A DNA stretch of 39,554 nucleotides from Actinomadura harenae (GCF_003696215.1 NZ_RFFG01000076.1:1-39554), one strand, 5' to 3'; positions 28,435 through 37,530 are shown, numbered from the stretch's first letter. Notes: generated by a model from the letters alone, not told the origin. Numbers and translations are program-made.

Positions 28435-30804
28435 TCAGTCCTTTGTCCGGGCGAGGCCGCGGAGGGAATCCGCCTCGCGGTGGGTGTCGTGGGCGCGGCG
28501 CAGGTACGGCAGGGACGCCTCGTACGCGCGCAAGGCGCCGTCCCGATCGCCGTCCGCGAGGAGCAGATCGCCTTGGACGCTCAGGGCCGTCCCGATCCCC
28601 TGCGGATTATCGATCTCCTCGAACTCGGCGACGGCGCTAGGGATCAGCGCGGGGTCCTCGGTGAGTTCGGCCGTCCAGACGAGCGTCCACGCGTGCCCGT
28701 TGGCCTCGCCGATCCGGTCGAAGGACGCACGCGCGTCCTCGATGAGCGACGCGTCCCGGCGGACGAGCCCGAGGTAGAGCAGCGCCCAGCCGATGCCGTA
28801 GCCGTCGTCCAGCTCACGGAACGTCTCGAGCGCCGCACGGTGGCATGACTCGGCTTCGGCCAGCCGTCCGGCCTGCCGATGGACGATCCCGACGTGGTTG
28901 TCCGCCCACGCGTTCCCTTGGCGGTTGTCCTGCTCGGTGAAGACGCGGCGTGCGTTCTCGTACGCCTCGAGCGCTTCCGCCTCCTGCCACATGTAGCCGT
29001 AGGCGGAGACAAGGTTCGCGTAGGCCCAGGCCAGATTCGTCCGGTCGGACGAGTCGGCGAGCAGTTCGACCGCCTTCCGCAAGGTCTCGGCCGATTCCAC
29101 CGGACGCCGCTGCCACAGCAGGGCGTGGGCCAGGTCCTTGAGCACACTGCCCTCGCCCGCGCGGTCACCCAGAGCGTGCAGGATGTCACGGGCCTCACCG
29201 AGGTGGTCGACGGCCCCCTGGTAGCGATGCATCTCCCGGTGGATGATCCCGAGCTGGACGAGCGCCGCCGCGGTCGCGCGGTCGTCGGCGGCGGCACGGC
29301 ACTCCGCGACGGCTCGGCGCGCGGTCCCCGCGGCCTCGGACGTGCGCCTGACCAGCCGGTACACATGAGCGAGGTCGTTCAGCGCCTGCCCCAGCGCGGC
29401 CCGGTCGCCGAGGGCCGCCGCCGACTCCACGACCAGCTCGTCCAGTTCGAGCCACTCGGCCCACAGGTTGTGCGCCTCGAGGAGCGGGGTGAGCAGGGCG
29501 GCGAGCCCGGCGGCGACGTCGTGGCGTCCGGTCTCGGCCGCCTGACGGACCACGTCGGTGAGCAGCGGACGCTCGGCGTCCATGCGGACGAGGTCGTCCT
29601 GCCAGACGCGCGCCTGCGCGAAGCACCAGGCGTAGGCACGGTTCAGGGCCGCTTCGCGCTCGTCCGCCGTGTCCTCCTCGTCCGCGCACCCGCGCGCGTA
29701 GAGGCGGATCAGGTCGTGGAACGAGATCCGGTCGACGCCCGCGGGTTCGACGAGGTGGGCGTCGAGGAGTTCCTCGCAGCCGTCGGTCGGGTCGTCCCCG
29801 ACAAGGGCCTCCTGAAGGCCGGGCTCGAACGACGGCACGCGCAGCAGGCTGAGTCTGCGGAACACCAGCCGCGCCTCGTCCGACAGCACCTGGTAGCTGA
29901 GCGCGAAGCTCGCGCGCACCTCCCTGTCGCGCGTGCGCAGGAGGCTGAGCCTGGTGTTCTCATCCGCCAGCCGGGACGCGAAGTCGGCCAGGGCCATCCG
30001 GCTGCGCGCGGGCCTGCGCAGCTGCGAGCCGACGACCTGGAGCGCCAGCGGAAGTCCGCCGCACAGCTCCACGATCAGACGCACGGCCTCGGGCTCGGCG
30101 ACCGCCCGCTCCGCCCCGACCAGGGACTCCAGCAGCGCGGCGGCCTCGGCGTCAGCGAGCCTGTGCAGCGACATCGCCCGTGTCCCCTCCAGGTCGGTGA
30201 GCGCGTACCGGGTCGTGATCAGCACCGCGCATCCGGGGCTCGCGGGCAGCAGGGGCTCGACCTGGCGGACCGACATCGCGTTGTCCAGGACGATCAGCGC
30301 GCGGCTGTCGCGCAGCTGTGAGCGCCACAGCGCGGCCCGGTCGTCGACATTGGACGGCAGGTCGGCGCGGTCGACGCCGAGAGCCCACAGCAGGCTGCCG
30401 AGGGCCTCCGCGGCCGTCAGCTCCGGGAGTTCCTCGCCGCCGAGGCAGAGGTGCAGCTGGGCATCGGGGAAGCGCTCGGCCAGCCGGTGCGCGACGTGGA
30501 TCGCGAGGGCGGTCTTGCCCTTCCCGGGCCCGTCGGAGATGACCAGGATCGGCGGCAGCGGCGCACTGCCCACCTCCTTCTCGATCCGCGCGATCTGCTC
30601 CGTCCGTCCGGTGAAGCCCGCGACGTCGCGCGGCAGGGTGAACCGGGCGTCCTGAGGTCCGCGCGGGAGCATGACGCTCACATTGAAATCCCTGCCGGCG
30701 ACGTTCGTGCCGGTCAGGTTCACATCGCGCTCGGCCCTCGCTCCCGAGCCGCCGCGTTCCCCGGGATTCACTCCGTCGTCGCCGACCATGAGGGGAAGTC
30801 TCAC
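28435..30804 (-). CDS. NB-ARC NTPase with TPR repeats (NLR-like), N-terminal amyloid-like motif
   Basis: 789 residues from the GTG at 30804; an ATG at 30789 is as likely. Residues about 21-42 carry the AERDVNLTG...NVAGRDFN motif. Then comes GFTGRTEQIARIEKEVG, the Walker A loop SDGPGKGKTALAIHVA, Walker B ALIVLDNA, the sensor VLITTRYAL and the GLPLALQVVGSQL box, all typical of NB-ARC STAND ATPases. A winged-helix part (DEARLVFRRLSLLRVPSF) is followed from about residue 400 by many TPR repeats, the expected ligand sensor. Such proteins act in bacterial immunity or programmed death. It forms a two-gene unit with the small protein at 28022. Confidence 0.88.
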   Translation of the reverse strand: MRLPLMVGDDGVNPGERGGSGARAERDVNLTGTNVAGRDFNVSVMLPRGPQDARFTLPRDVAGFTGRTEQIARIEKEVGSAPLPPILVISDGPGKGKTALAIHVAHRLAERFPDAQLHLCLGGEELPELTAAEALGSLLWALGVDRADLPSNVDDRAALWRSQLRDSRALIVLDNAMSVRQVEPLLPASPGCAVLITTRYALTDLEGTRAMSLHRLADAEAAALLESLVGAERAVAEPEAVRLIVELCGGLPLALQVVGSQLRRPARSRMALADFASRLADENTRLSLLRTRDREVRASFALSYQVLSDEARLVFRRLSLLRVPSFEPGLQEALVGDDPTDGCEELLDAHLVEPAGVDRISFHDLIRLYARGCADEEDTADEREAALNRAYAWCFAQARVWQDDLVRMDAERPLLTDVVRQAAETGRHDVAAGLAALLTPLLEAHNLWAEWLELDELVVESAAALGDRAALGQALNDLAHVYRLVRRTSEAAGTARRAVAECRAAADDRATAAALVQLGIIHREMHRYQGAVDHLGEARDILHALGDRAGEGSVLKDLAHALLWQRRPVESAETLRKAVELLADSSDRTNLAWAYANLVSAYGYMWQEAEALEAYENARRVFTEQDNRQGNAWADNHVGIVHRQAGRLAEAESCHRAALETFRELDDGYGIGWALLYLGLVRRDASLIEDARASFDRIGEANGHAWTLVWTAELTEDPALIPSAVAEFEEIDNPQGIGTALSVQGDLLLADGDRDGALRAYEASLPYLRRAHDTHREADSLRGLARTKD

Positions 30805-30894
30805 GGCCGATCATGCCTTTGTCCATCCCTGTCTCCATCGCCACTTGACTTCCGGGGTCTTGGCCTTGACGGCGTTATGTGGTGATATTTCCGG

Positions 30895-32124
30895 ATGAAG
30901 ATCGCGTTCGTCTCCGAACACGCCAGCCCTGTCGCCCAGGTCGGCGGAGTGGACGCGGGCGGCCAGAACGTCTTCGTCGATCAGTTGGCCAGGGCGGTCG
31001 CGCACACGGCTCGACCCGGCATCCCGGCATCCCGGCATCCCGGCATCGAAATCACCGTATTCACCAGGCGCGCGTCACTCGGTGGAGCCGACCGGATACG
31101 CATAGATCGACAGGTGGTGGTCGAGTTCATCCCGGCGGGACCGCCTACGGAGATCTCCAAGGACGAACTCCTCCCCTACGTCCCCGAAATGGCCGCCTAC
31201 CTGGCACGACGATGGGCGGAAGATCCGCCGGACGTCGTTCACGCGCATTTCTGGATGAGCGGACGCGCCGCGCTCCTCGCCGCCCGCCCCCTCGGGATTC
31301 CCGTCGTCCAGACGTTCCACGCGCTCGGGACGGTGAAGTCACGACATCAAGGCGAACTCGACACCAGCCCGCCCGAGCGCCTCGGAATCGAACGGGAGGT
31401 CGTTCAGGGATGTGACGCGTTGGTGGCGTTGTGTGCGGATGAGGTGGCGGAGTTGCTTCGGCTGGACGCGTCGTTGGGGCGGGTGCGGGTGATTCCGTGT
31501 GGGGTGGACGTCGGGGCGTTCACGCCGGAGGGGCCCGTCGCCGGTCGGGGTGGGGGCGGGGCGCGGATTCTCACGTTGAGTCGGCTCATTCGCCGTAAAG
31601 GGATCGAGAACGTCGTCGCGGCGTTGCGGGAATTGCCCGGTGCCGAGCTTGTCGTTGCCGGTGGGCCGCCGGAGGCGCGGCTTGGTGAGGATGCGGAAGT
31701 GCGTCGGCTGCGGAATGTCGCGCGGGAGGCCGGGGTTTCGGAGCGGGTTCGGTTCTTGGGGCGGGTGCCTCGGGAGGACGTTCCGGCGTTGCTGCGGTCG
31801 GCGGACGTGTTCGTGTGCGTGCCCTGGTACGAGCCGTTCGGGATGACGGCTCTCGAGGCGATGGCCTGTGGGGTTCCCGTGGTCGCTTCGGCGGTCGGCG
31901 GGTTTCTCGACACGGTCGAGGACGGCGTCACGGGGTTTCTGGTCTCGCCGTCCCGGCCGGAGATGTTGCCTGAGGCTCTCGCGAAACTGCTCGGTGACGC
32001 GGAGCTGCGCGAGAGTTTCGGCAAGGCGGCCGTCGTGCGGGCGCAGGAATACTCGTGGGATCGGATCGCCGAGAAGACGATGGCGGTCTATCGCGGGCTG
32101 AGCGCCGGCGGGCGCAGCCGGTAG
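30895..32124 (+). CDS. Family-4 glycosyltransferase (GT-B fold)
   Basis: 409 residues. The N-domain shows the loop GGVDAGGQNVFVDQLARA and DVVHAHFWMSGRAAL. The C-domain shows LTLSRLIRRKGIENVVAAL and the donor-binding EPFGMTALEAMACGVPVVAS (the EX7E motif). This matches MshA/sucrose-synthase-like GT4 enzymes that use nucleotide sugars; the acceptor is unknown. At 31021-31044 an 8-bp unit ATCCCGGC is repeated three times within the coding region (RPGIPASRHPGIE), a potential slippage site. From about 31410 on, third-codon GC use relaxes, with many GTT and TTG codons, unlike the first part. The 3' end overlaps the convergent oxidoreductase gene by 37 bp. Confidence 0.9.
   Translation: MKIAFVSEHASPVAQVGGVDAGGQNVFVDQLARAVAHTARPGIPASRHPGIEITVFTRRASLGGADRIRIDRQVVVEFIPAGPPTEISKDELLPYVPEMAAYLARRWAEDPPDVVHAHFWMSGRAALLAARPLGIPVVQTFHALGTVKSRHQGELDTSPPERLGIEREVVQGCDALVALCADEVAELLRLDASLGRVRVIPCGVDVGAFTPEGPVAGRGGGGARILTLSRLIRRKGIENVVAALRELPGAELVVAGGPPEARLGEDAEVRRLRNVAREAGVSERVRFLGRVPREDVPALLRSADVFVCVPWYEPFGMTALEAMACGVPVVASAVGGFLDTVEDGVTGFLVSPSRPEMLPEALAKLLGDAELRESFGKAAVVRAQEYSWDRIAEKTMAVYRGLSAGGRSR
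31021..31044 (+). repeat. 3 x 8-bp tandem repeat inside the glycosyltransferase gene
   Basis: Three exact ATCCCGGC units lie in tandem, flanked by near copies. As 8 is not a multiple of 3, gain or loss of one unit would shift the frame near residue 45. Confidence 0.75.
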
Positions 32125-33569
32125 TGGCGTCGGAGTGCGGAGGTGGCGGCCAGGTAACCGGACATGCCGTGGACGCCCGGTCCCGGCGGTGTGGACGCCG
32201 AGCACAGGTACACGCCGTGGAGCGGGGTCGTGTACGGGTCCCAGCGGAACGTGGGGCGGACGGCGATCTGCCGCAGGGACATCTCGCCCGCGCCGATGTC
32301 GCCGCCCACGTAGTTCGGGTTGTAGGTCTCGTACTGGGCGGCCGTGATGCTGCGGGACTCCAGGACGGTGTCGCCGAAGCCCGGTGCGTAGCGTTCGATG
32401 CGCGCGCGCACGAGGTCGAGCGGTGGGGTGTCGTCGCCGTTCGGGACGTGCGCGTAGGCCCAGACCGGACGCTTGCCGTCGACGATCCGGCTCGGGTCGG
32501 CCACGCCCGGGTCGACGACGAGGACGAACGGGGAGTCGCTCAGGCGGCCTCGTGCTGCGAGGCGTTCGCCGCGCAATAGCTCGGCGCGGGTTCCGCCGAG
32601 GTGGACGGTTCCGGCGCGTCCGACTTGGGGGTTGGCCCAGGGGATCGGTTCGGAGACGAGGAAATCGACCTTCGCGGCACCCGGCGCGTAACGGAAGCGG
32701 GACAGCGCCCGCACGTAGCGGTCGGGAAGGTGGCGCCTCGCCATGGACAGGAAGCCGCGTGGGCTCGTGTCGAGGAAGACGAGCGGGAATCCGGAGAGTT
32801 CGCCCAGGTCGGAAATGCGGTGTCCGACGTGGAAGGTGCCGCCGTGGGCGGTGATGTCGTCCGCGAGGGCGCGGGCGATCTCGGCGCTGCCGCCGCGCGG
32901 GAGGGGCCAGCCCGAGGTGTGGGCGAGGTGGCCGAGCATCAGGGCGACGGCGTTCCCGACGGGCCCGGAGACCTGGCCGACCGCGTGCCCCGCGACGCCC
33001 GTGAACAGCGCGGACGCCTCGTCACCGTGGAACCGGGCGCCCTGGAGCGCGCGCCGTCCGAACAGCAGCGCTCCCGCCGGGGACGTCGGCGGACGGCGCA
33101 GATCGGACAGGAAGAGCCTGGTCAGGCTGTCGCTGTGGCGCATCAGCGGCGCGAAGAGGCGGCGCCAGGCGGGGCCGTCCGCGCCGAGGTCGGCGCAGGT
33201 GGCCTCCAGGGAGCGGTGGGCGAGGGCGGCGCGGCCACCGTCGAGGGGATGCGCGTAGGAGATGTCCGGGCGGACGAGGTCGACGCCGCGTCCGGGCAGG
33301 TCGAACTCGCGGAAGAACGGCGAGGCGGCCGCCATCGGGTGGACGGCCGAGCACACGTCGTGGACGATCCGCGGGTCGAACAGCGCCTCACTGCGGAGCC
33401 CGCCGCCGATCTCGGGCGCGGCCTCGAACAGCGTGACGTCGAGCCCGGCGCGGGCGAGCGTGACGGCCGCGGCAAGCCCGTTGGGGCCGGTGCCGACGAC
33501 GGCGGCGTGTCCTACCGACCTCCCGGCTGAGGAGAACGCTGTCCTCCCGGCTGAGGAGAACTCTGACAT
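32088..33569 (-). CDS. FAD-dependent oxidoreductase of the phytoene-desaturase / PYROXD2 type
   Basis: 493 residues from the ATG at 33569. The Rossmann FAD site is HAAVVGTGPNGLAAAVTLARAG, followed by EAAPEIGGGLRSEAL. Family blocks continue with HDVCSAVHPMAAASPFF, PRGGSAEIARALADDITAHGG and the C-terminal GVYLCSASTPPGPGVHGMSGYLAA, which closes the FAD site. The enzyme group comprises carotenoid-desaturase-like flavoproteins whose substrates are often unknown. The N-terminus contains a duplicated SSAGR segment caused by a 24-bp tandem repeat. It is convergent with the glycosyltransferase (37-bp overlap) and divergent from the secreted propeller protein. No carotenoid gene is nearby. Confidence 0.88.
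   Translation of the reverse strand: MSEFSSAGRTAFSSAGRSVGHAAVVGTGPNGLAAAVTLARAGLDVTLFEAAPEIGGGLRSEALFDPRIVHDVCSAVHPMAAASPFFREFDLPGRGVDLVRPDISYAHPLDGGRAALAHRSLEATCADLGADGPAWRRLFAPLMRHSDSLTRLFLSDLRRPPTSPAGALLFGRRALQGARFHGDEASALFTGVAGHAVGQVSGPVGNAVALMLGHLAHTSGWPLPRGGSAEIARALADDITAHGGTFHVGHRISDLGELSGFPLVFLDTSPRGFLSMARRHLPDRYVRALSRFRYAPGAAKVDFLVSEPIPWANPQVGRAGTVHLGGTRAELLRGERLAARGRLSDSPFVLVVDPGVADPSRIVDGKRPVWAYAHVPNGDDTPPLDLVRARIERYAPGFGDTVLESRSITAAQYETYNPNYVGGDIGAGEMSLRQIAVRPTFRWDPYTTPLHGVYLCSASTPPGPGVHGMSGYLAATSALRRHYRLRPPALSPR
33519..33561 (-). repeat. 24-bp-period tandem duplication in the oxidoreductase N-terminus
   Basis: CCTCCCGGCTGAGGAGAAC occurs at 33519-33537 and again at 33543-33561. 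It adds eight residues before the FAD-binding strand without breaking the frame. Confidence 0.7.
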
Positions 33570-33694
33570 CGCCACACCGTACCGAGCCTCCCGGAACGCC
33601 GTGGAAACGGGGCTGATCAGGCGGAGGGTCCCGTGAGAGGATCTCCCTCCTCACACCCTTCCTCCCCTTTCGGGGCCATCCGCAGGAGCACCGC

Positions 33695-34768
33695 TTGCGT
33701 CACCCCCTCAAGGCGACCCTCGTCGCCTCGACGGCCCTCGCGGCCGTCGTCGCAGTTCCGGCGTCCGCCGACGCCGCCACCCACGCCTGGCGCGTGGCGC
33801 TGAACGTCCACACGACGTCGTACACCGAGATGGACGCGGTCACCATCGCGTCGAAGAAGGACGGCTGGGCGTTCGGAAACGCGTACCACGCGAAGTCGAA
33901 GCCCGCGATCGTGCCGTTCTCCTACCGCTGGAACGGCAAGACCTGGAAGTACGTCGCCCTGCCGAAGGGCCTGGACGGCTACGTCCGGGGCGCCTCCATC
34001 CGCTCGGCGTCGGACGCGTGGGCCGTCAGCACGCCTGGTGAGTCCCCCGGCCACGGCCCGAACGCCCTCCTCCACTGGAACGGGAAGCGCTGGTCGATCG
34101 CGAAGCGCCTTCCGGGGCGGCCGACCTCCGTCAAGGCGTTCAGCGCGAAGAACGTCTGGGTGTTCGGGGCGGACATGGCCGCCAAGGGCTCCGGGACGTG
34201 GCACTACAACGGCAGCACGTGGAAGGCCGTGAAGACCGGCACGTTCACGCCCGACAACGTGAGCGCGACGTCGTCCACCAACATGTGGACGTTCGGACGC
34301 GACGCGGCGCCCGGCAAGGACTTCAAGACCGTCGGACGATTCAACGGCCGTACATGGACGATCACCAATGTCGGCGTGGAGGTCAACGCGATCCTCGCGG
34401 TGTCGTCGACCAGTGTGTGGGCGACGGGCTGCACTTACGGGGCCAAGAACCCGAACACCCTGCTGCACTGGAACGGCAAGAGCTGGAAGAAGGCGGCCGC
34501 GCCCGGCACGCGGTGCCTGCGTGACATGGCGCTCGACGGCTACGGCGGCGCCTGGTTCTCGTCACGGGACGGCGGGGTCCTCCTGCACCGCTCGAAGACG
34601 GGCAAGTGGAGCACGGTCCGGCCGCCGCACCCGAAGGGGACGTTGCTGCCGGGGCAGCTCGCCCATGTTCCGGGGACCGGCGTCACCTTCGCCACCGCGA
34701 TCACGGCCGTGCTGGCGCCGGACGGCGCGCGACGGGGCGCGTCCGGTCAGCTGCTGAAGTTCTCCTGA
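33695..34768 (+). CDS. Secreted beta-propeller-like protein, TTG start
   Basis: 357 residues. The start is TTG at 33695, chosen because AGGAG lies 6 bases upstream and the following MRHPLKATLVASTALAAVVAV...ADA is a clean Sec signal peptide with cleavage near residue 28. The mature part holds about six repeats of roughly 45-50 residues with the pattern S-x-x-D-A/V-W-x-x-G followed by L-x-H/R-W-N-G-K-x-W (for example YRWNGKTWKYV, LLHWNGKRWSI, LLHWNGKSWKK). Such repeats fold as a propeller and are frequent in extracellular actinomycete proteins of unknown role. It precedes the tandem kinase gene by 3 bases, so it may be a sensing accessory of that kinase (inference). Confidence 0.85.
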   Translation: MRHPLKATLVASTALAAVVAVPASADAATHAWRVALNVHTTSYTEMDAVTIASKKDGWAFGNAYHAKSKPAIVPFSYRWNGKTWKYVALPKGLDGYVRGASIRSASDAWAVSTPGESPGHGPNALLHWNGKRWSIAKRLPGRPTSVKAFSAKNVWVFGADMAAKGSGTWHYNGSTWKAVKTGTFTPDNVSATSSTNMWTFGRDAAPGKDFKTVGRFNGRTWTITNVGVEVNAILAVSSTSVWATGCTYGAKNPNTLLHWNGKSWKKAAAPGTRCLRDMALDGYGGAWFSSRDGGVLLHRSKTGKWSTVRPPHPKGTLLPGQLAHVPGTGVTFATAITAVLAPDGARRGASGQLLKFS

Positions 34769-34771
34769 CCT

Positions 34772-36820
34772 ATGGGATCGCGGGGGGCCCGGGTCGTCGC
34801 CGGCGCGTTGCTGGCCTGCCTGTGCGGGTTGTACGCGTCGACGGCGGTCGGGCGGTCCGCCGGGGTCCTCGTCGCCTCGTGCGTGCTGTGCGCCGGGGTC
34901 CTGGCCGTCTGGCTGCGTTCGCTCGGACGCGGCTGGACGGTCTGGGACCTCGGCGTTCTCGCGGTGTGCGGGTACGCGTGCGTGATCCCGGGCTGGGTCT
35001 CGGTCGGGCTGGTCGGGATGGTGGGCGGGGCGCTGGTCGTCGCGGGCCGGACGTGGGCGGCCGGAGCGGTCGCGGTGAGCGCGTTCGGGCTGGCGGCGCT
35101 GCGGGGCGGGCCGCCCGCGCACGTCCTGGACGTGACGCTGACGGCCGTTCTCAGCGGTGTGCTCGTCGTCGGGGTCGCCCGGCTGGTCGCGCGGATCGAC
35201 GGGCGCGCGGCGGCGCGGATGACGCTGGCGCTGGCGGCGGTCGAGGAGGAACGGCTGCGGGTCGCGGCCGAGCTCGACGCGGGCCTCGGCAAGGGTCTGG
35301 ACGCGGTCGCCGGGGCCCGTCCGGACGATCTCGAGGCGGTGCTGGCGACCGCGCGCGAGGCCCTCGGGACGGCGCGGGCCGCGTCGGTGGAGCTGCGGAG
35401 CCTGTCGCTCGCGCCGGAGATCGCGGCGGCGCGCGGGCTGCTGGCGTCCGGCGGGATCGCGGCGGACGTGACGACCGGCCACCGCGAGCCGCTCGGACGC
35501 GCCGGGACGCTCCTCGCGGTCGTCCTGCGCGAGGCGGTCACCGACGTCGTGCGCCGCGGGACGGCCCGGACCTGCGAGATCACGACGGCCGAGCGGGACG
35601 GGCTGCTCACGCTGCGGGTCGTCAACGACGGCGTCCGGACGTCGGAGCAGGGCGCGCACGCGCTGGAGGGCCTGGACGCGCGGATCGCGGCGGCGGGCGG
35701 GCGGCTCCGGACCGGTCTCGCCCTGGACGGGCGGTTCGCGGTCGAGGCGTCCGTGCGGGTTCCGGCGGACCGTCCGGTCGCGGAGGCGACGGCGGAGCGG
35801 CGGCTCGCGGTCGGGCTGCTGGCGGTGACGATCGTGGTGTTGAGCGTGAAGGGGCTGCTCCAGGTCCCGCCGCGCGAGCTGCCCGTCGCGGTGCCGTCGA
35901 TGCTCGCGATGGTGATCCTGCTGCGCTGGACGCGTCCGCGCGGGCGCCGGTGGGGCGTGCTGCTGGCCGTCCAGGCGGTGGCGAGTTTCGTGCCGCTGGT
36001 CGTGCTGCGCGAACCCTGGGGGACGCTGCCCGGGCTTCTCCTCGGGTCGCTGTTCGTGCTGCTGCCCGTCCGGCTCGCGGCGGTGCTCGGCGTGCTGGTG
36101 ACGGTCCTGACCGGGGTGGCCGCCTCGGGCCAGGAGATGGTCGTGAACACGCTGGTCAGCGTGCCGCTCACGGCGCTCGTGGTCTACGGGCTGCTGCGTC
36201 TGGCGCGGCTCGCGGACGAGCTGGCGGACGCGGCGGCGGCGCGGGCGCGGGCGGCGGTCGTCCAGGAGCGGCTGCGCGCCGCGCGGGACCTGCACGACCT
36301 GCTCGGGCACGGCCTCGCGGCGATCCTGATCAAGGGCGAGCTGGCGCGCCGCCTCGCGGGCGACCCGGACCGGGCCGCCCGCGAGTTCGCCGACATGGTC
36401 GCGATGGCCGAGCGGGCGCGCGCGGACATGGCGGCCGTGACCGGCGCCGCGCCGCGGCTGGAGTTCGGGCCCGAGCTCGCGTCGGCGCGCGGCGTCCTGG
36501 ACGCGGCGGGCATCGAGGCGACCGTCGTCCGCGAGGGCGATCCGCCGGAGGACGCCGAGGCGGTGCTCGCGATCGTGCTGCGCGAGGCGGTGACGAACGT
36601 CCTGCGCCACAGCGAGGCCCGGCACGTGGAGATCACGGTCGGGAGCGACGGCCTGAGCGTGGCGAACGACGGCGTGTCCGGGCAGGTCACACCGCCCGGA
36701 TCCGGTCTCGGCAACCTCGCGACCCGCCTCGCCGCGATCGACGGCACCCTCGAGGCCACGCGCACCCCGGACGGCTTCCGCCTCGCCGTCAGGCTGCCCG
36801 CCGCCGACCGGGCGGTGTGA
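34772..36820 (+). CDS. Second tandem DesK-type histidine kinase (degenerate plus active modules)
   Basis: 682 residues. Module 1 has membrane helices to about residue 140, then EEERLRVAAELDAGLGKGL (about 158-176), lacking the phospho-accepting His. Its ATPase part still has REAVTDVVRRG and LRVVNDGV. Module 2 has helices at about 345-475, then ERLRAARDLHDLLGHGLAAIL with His508, REAVTNVLRHSEARH, LSVANDGV and GSGLGNLATRLAAI. The arrangement is the same as in the kinase at 10001-12277. Both face a convergent LuxR-type regulator. The gene follows the propeller protein by 3 bases and stops 15 bases before the regulator's 3' end. A signal at the membrane, possibly linked to the ABC transporter beyond, is likely. 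Confidence 0.87.
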   Translation: MGSRGARVVAGALLACLCGLYASTAVGRSAGVLVASCVLCAGVLAVWLRSLGRGWTVWDLGVLAVCGYACVIPGWVSVGLVGMVGGALVVAGRTWAAGAVAVSAFGLAALRGGPPAHVLDVTLTAVLSGVLVVGVARLVARIDGRAAARMTLALAAVEEERLRVAAELDAGLGKGLDAVAGARPDDLEAVLATAREALGTARAASVELRSLSLAPEIAAARGLLASGGIAADVTTGHREPLGRAGTLLAVVLREAVTDVVRRGTARTCEITTAERDGLLTLRVVNDGVRTSEQGAHALEGLDARIAAAGGRLRTGLALDGRFAVEASVRVPADRPVAEATAERRLAVGLLAVTIVVLSVKGLLQVPPRELPVAVPSMLAMVILLRWTRPRGRRWGVLLAVQAVASFVPLVVLREPWGTLPGLLLGSLFVLLPVRLAAVLGVLVTVLTGVAASGQEMVVNTLVSVPLTALVVYGLLRLARLADELADAAAARARAAVVQERLRAARDLHDLLGHGLAAILIKGELARRLAGDPDRAAREFADMVAMAERARADMAAVTGAAPRLEFGPELASARGVLDAAGIEATVVREGDPPEDAEAVLAIVLREAVTNVLRHSEARHVEITVGSDGLSVANDGVSGQVTPPGSGLGNLATRLAAIDGTLEATRTPDGFRLAVRLPAADRAV

Positions 36821-36835
36821 CCCCGACGGCGAAGA

Positions 36836-37444
36836 TCAGTCCAGCCAGCCCGACTCGCGGGCGATGCGGACGGCGTCGGGGCGGCCCCGGGCGTTGAGCT
36901 TGGTGACGATCGCCGTGAGGTGGTTGCGGACGGTCCCGGCGGACAGGTGCAGGCGGTCGCCGATCTCGGCGGGTTCGGCGCCGTCCGCGAGCAGCCGCAG
37001 GACGTCCTTCTCGCGCGGGGTCAGCGGGTCGGCCGACAGGTCCCAGGCGGTGACGGCGAGGCTCGGGTCGAGGACGCGCCGCCCCTCGTGGACGGCGCGG
37101 ATCGCGGCGACCAGGTCGTCCGGCGGGGCGGTCTTCAGCAGGAAGCCGCCGACTCCGGCGTCGAGGGCGCGGCGGAGCTGACCGGGCGCGCCGTTCGCGG
37201 TGAGGATCAGCGTCCGGCAGGACGGCAGCCTCTCGCGCAGCGTCGCGGCGGCGGACAGTCCGTCCAGGCCGGGCATGTCGACGTCGAGGACGGCGACGTC
37301 CGGGACGTGGACGAGCGCGGCGGACACCGCGTCGTCGCCGCGGCCGACGTCCGCGACGACCTCCAGGCCGTCCTCGAGGCCGAGCAGCGCGACCAGCCCG
37401 CTCCGGATGACGTGCTGGTCCTCGGCGAGCAACACCTTGATCAC
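36836..37444 (-). CDS. NarL/LuxR-family response regulator, partner of the tandem kinase at 34772
   Basis: 202 residues. The receiver has ED at 8-9, the phospho-acceptor in DVAVLDVDMPGLDG and the Lys in GFLLKTAPP. The HTH spans about 140-200 (LTPREKDVLRLLADGAEPAEIG, then AGTVRNHLTAIVTKLNARGR). It aligns without gaps over most of its length with the regulator at 9345 (MIxVLLAED, CRTLILT, LRRAL, TVRN, VTKLNAR). It is divergent from the ABC transporter genes, 86 bases apart, so it may control them. No RBS stronger than AAGGTG precedes its start. Confidence 0.92.
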   Translation of the reverse strand: MIKVLLAEDQHVIRSGLVALLGLEDGLEVVADVGRGDDAVSAALVHVPDVAVLDVDMPGLDGLSAAATLRERLPSCRTLILTANGAPGQLRRALDAGVGGFLLKTAPPDDLVAAIRAVHEGRRVLDPSLAVTAWDLSADPLTPREKDVLRLLADGAEPAEIGDRLHLSAGTVRNHLTAIVTKLNARGRPDAVRIARESGWLD

Positions 37445-37530
37445 GTCACGAGCGTACCCATGACGATGTCACGGGTGATCGATGACGACCGCTCTTCAGG
37501 ACGAACGCCCAGGTCAGCAGAGTAGAAGAC

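Noticed and set aside
34562..36625. 687-residue minus-strand frame opposite the second tandem kinase
   Set aside because: Low-complexity Arg/Pro/Gln-rich shadow; the kinase frame carries all motifs.
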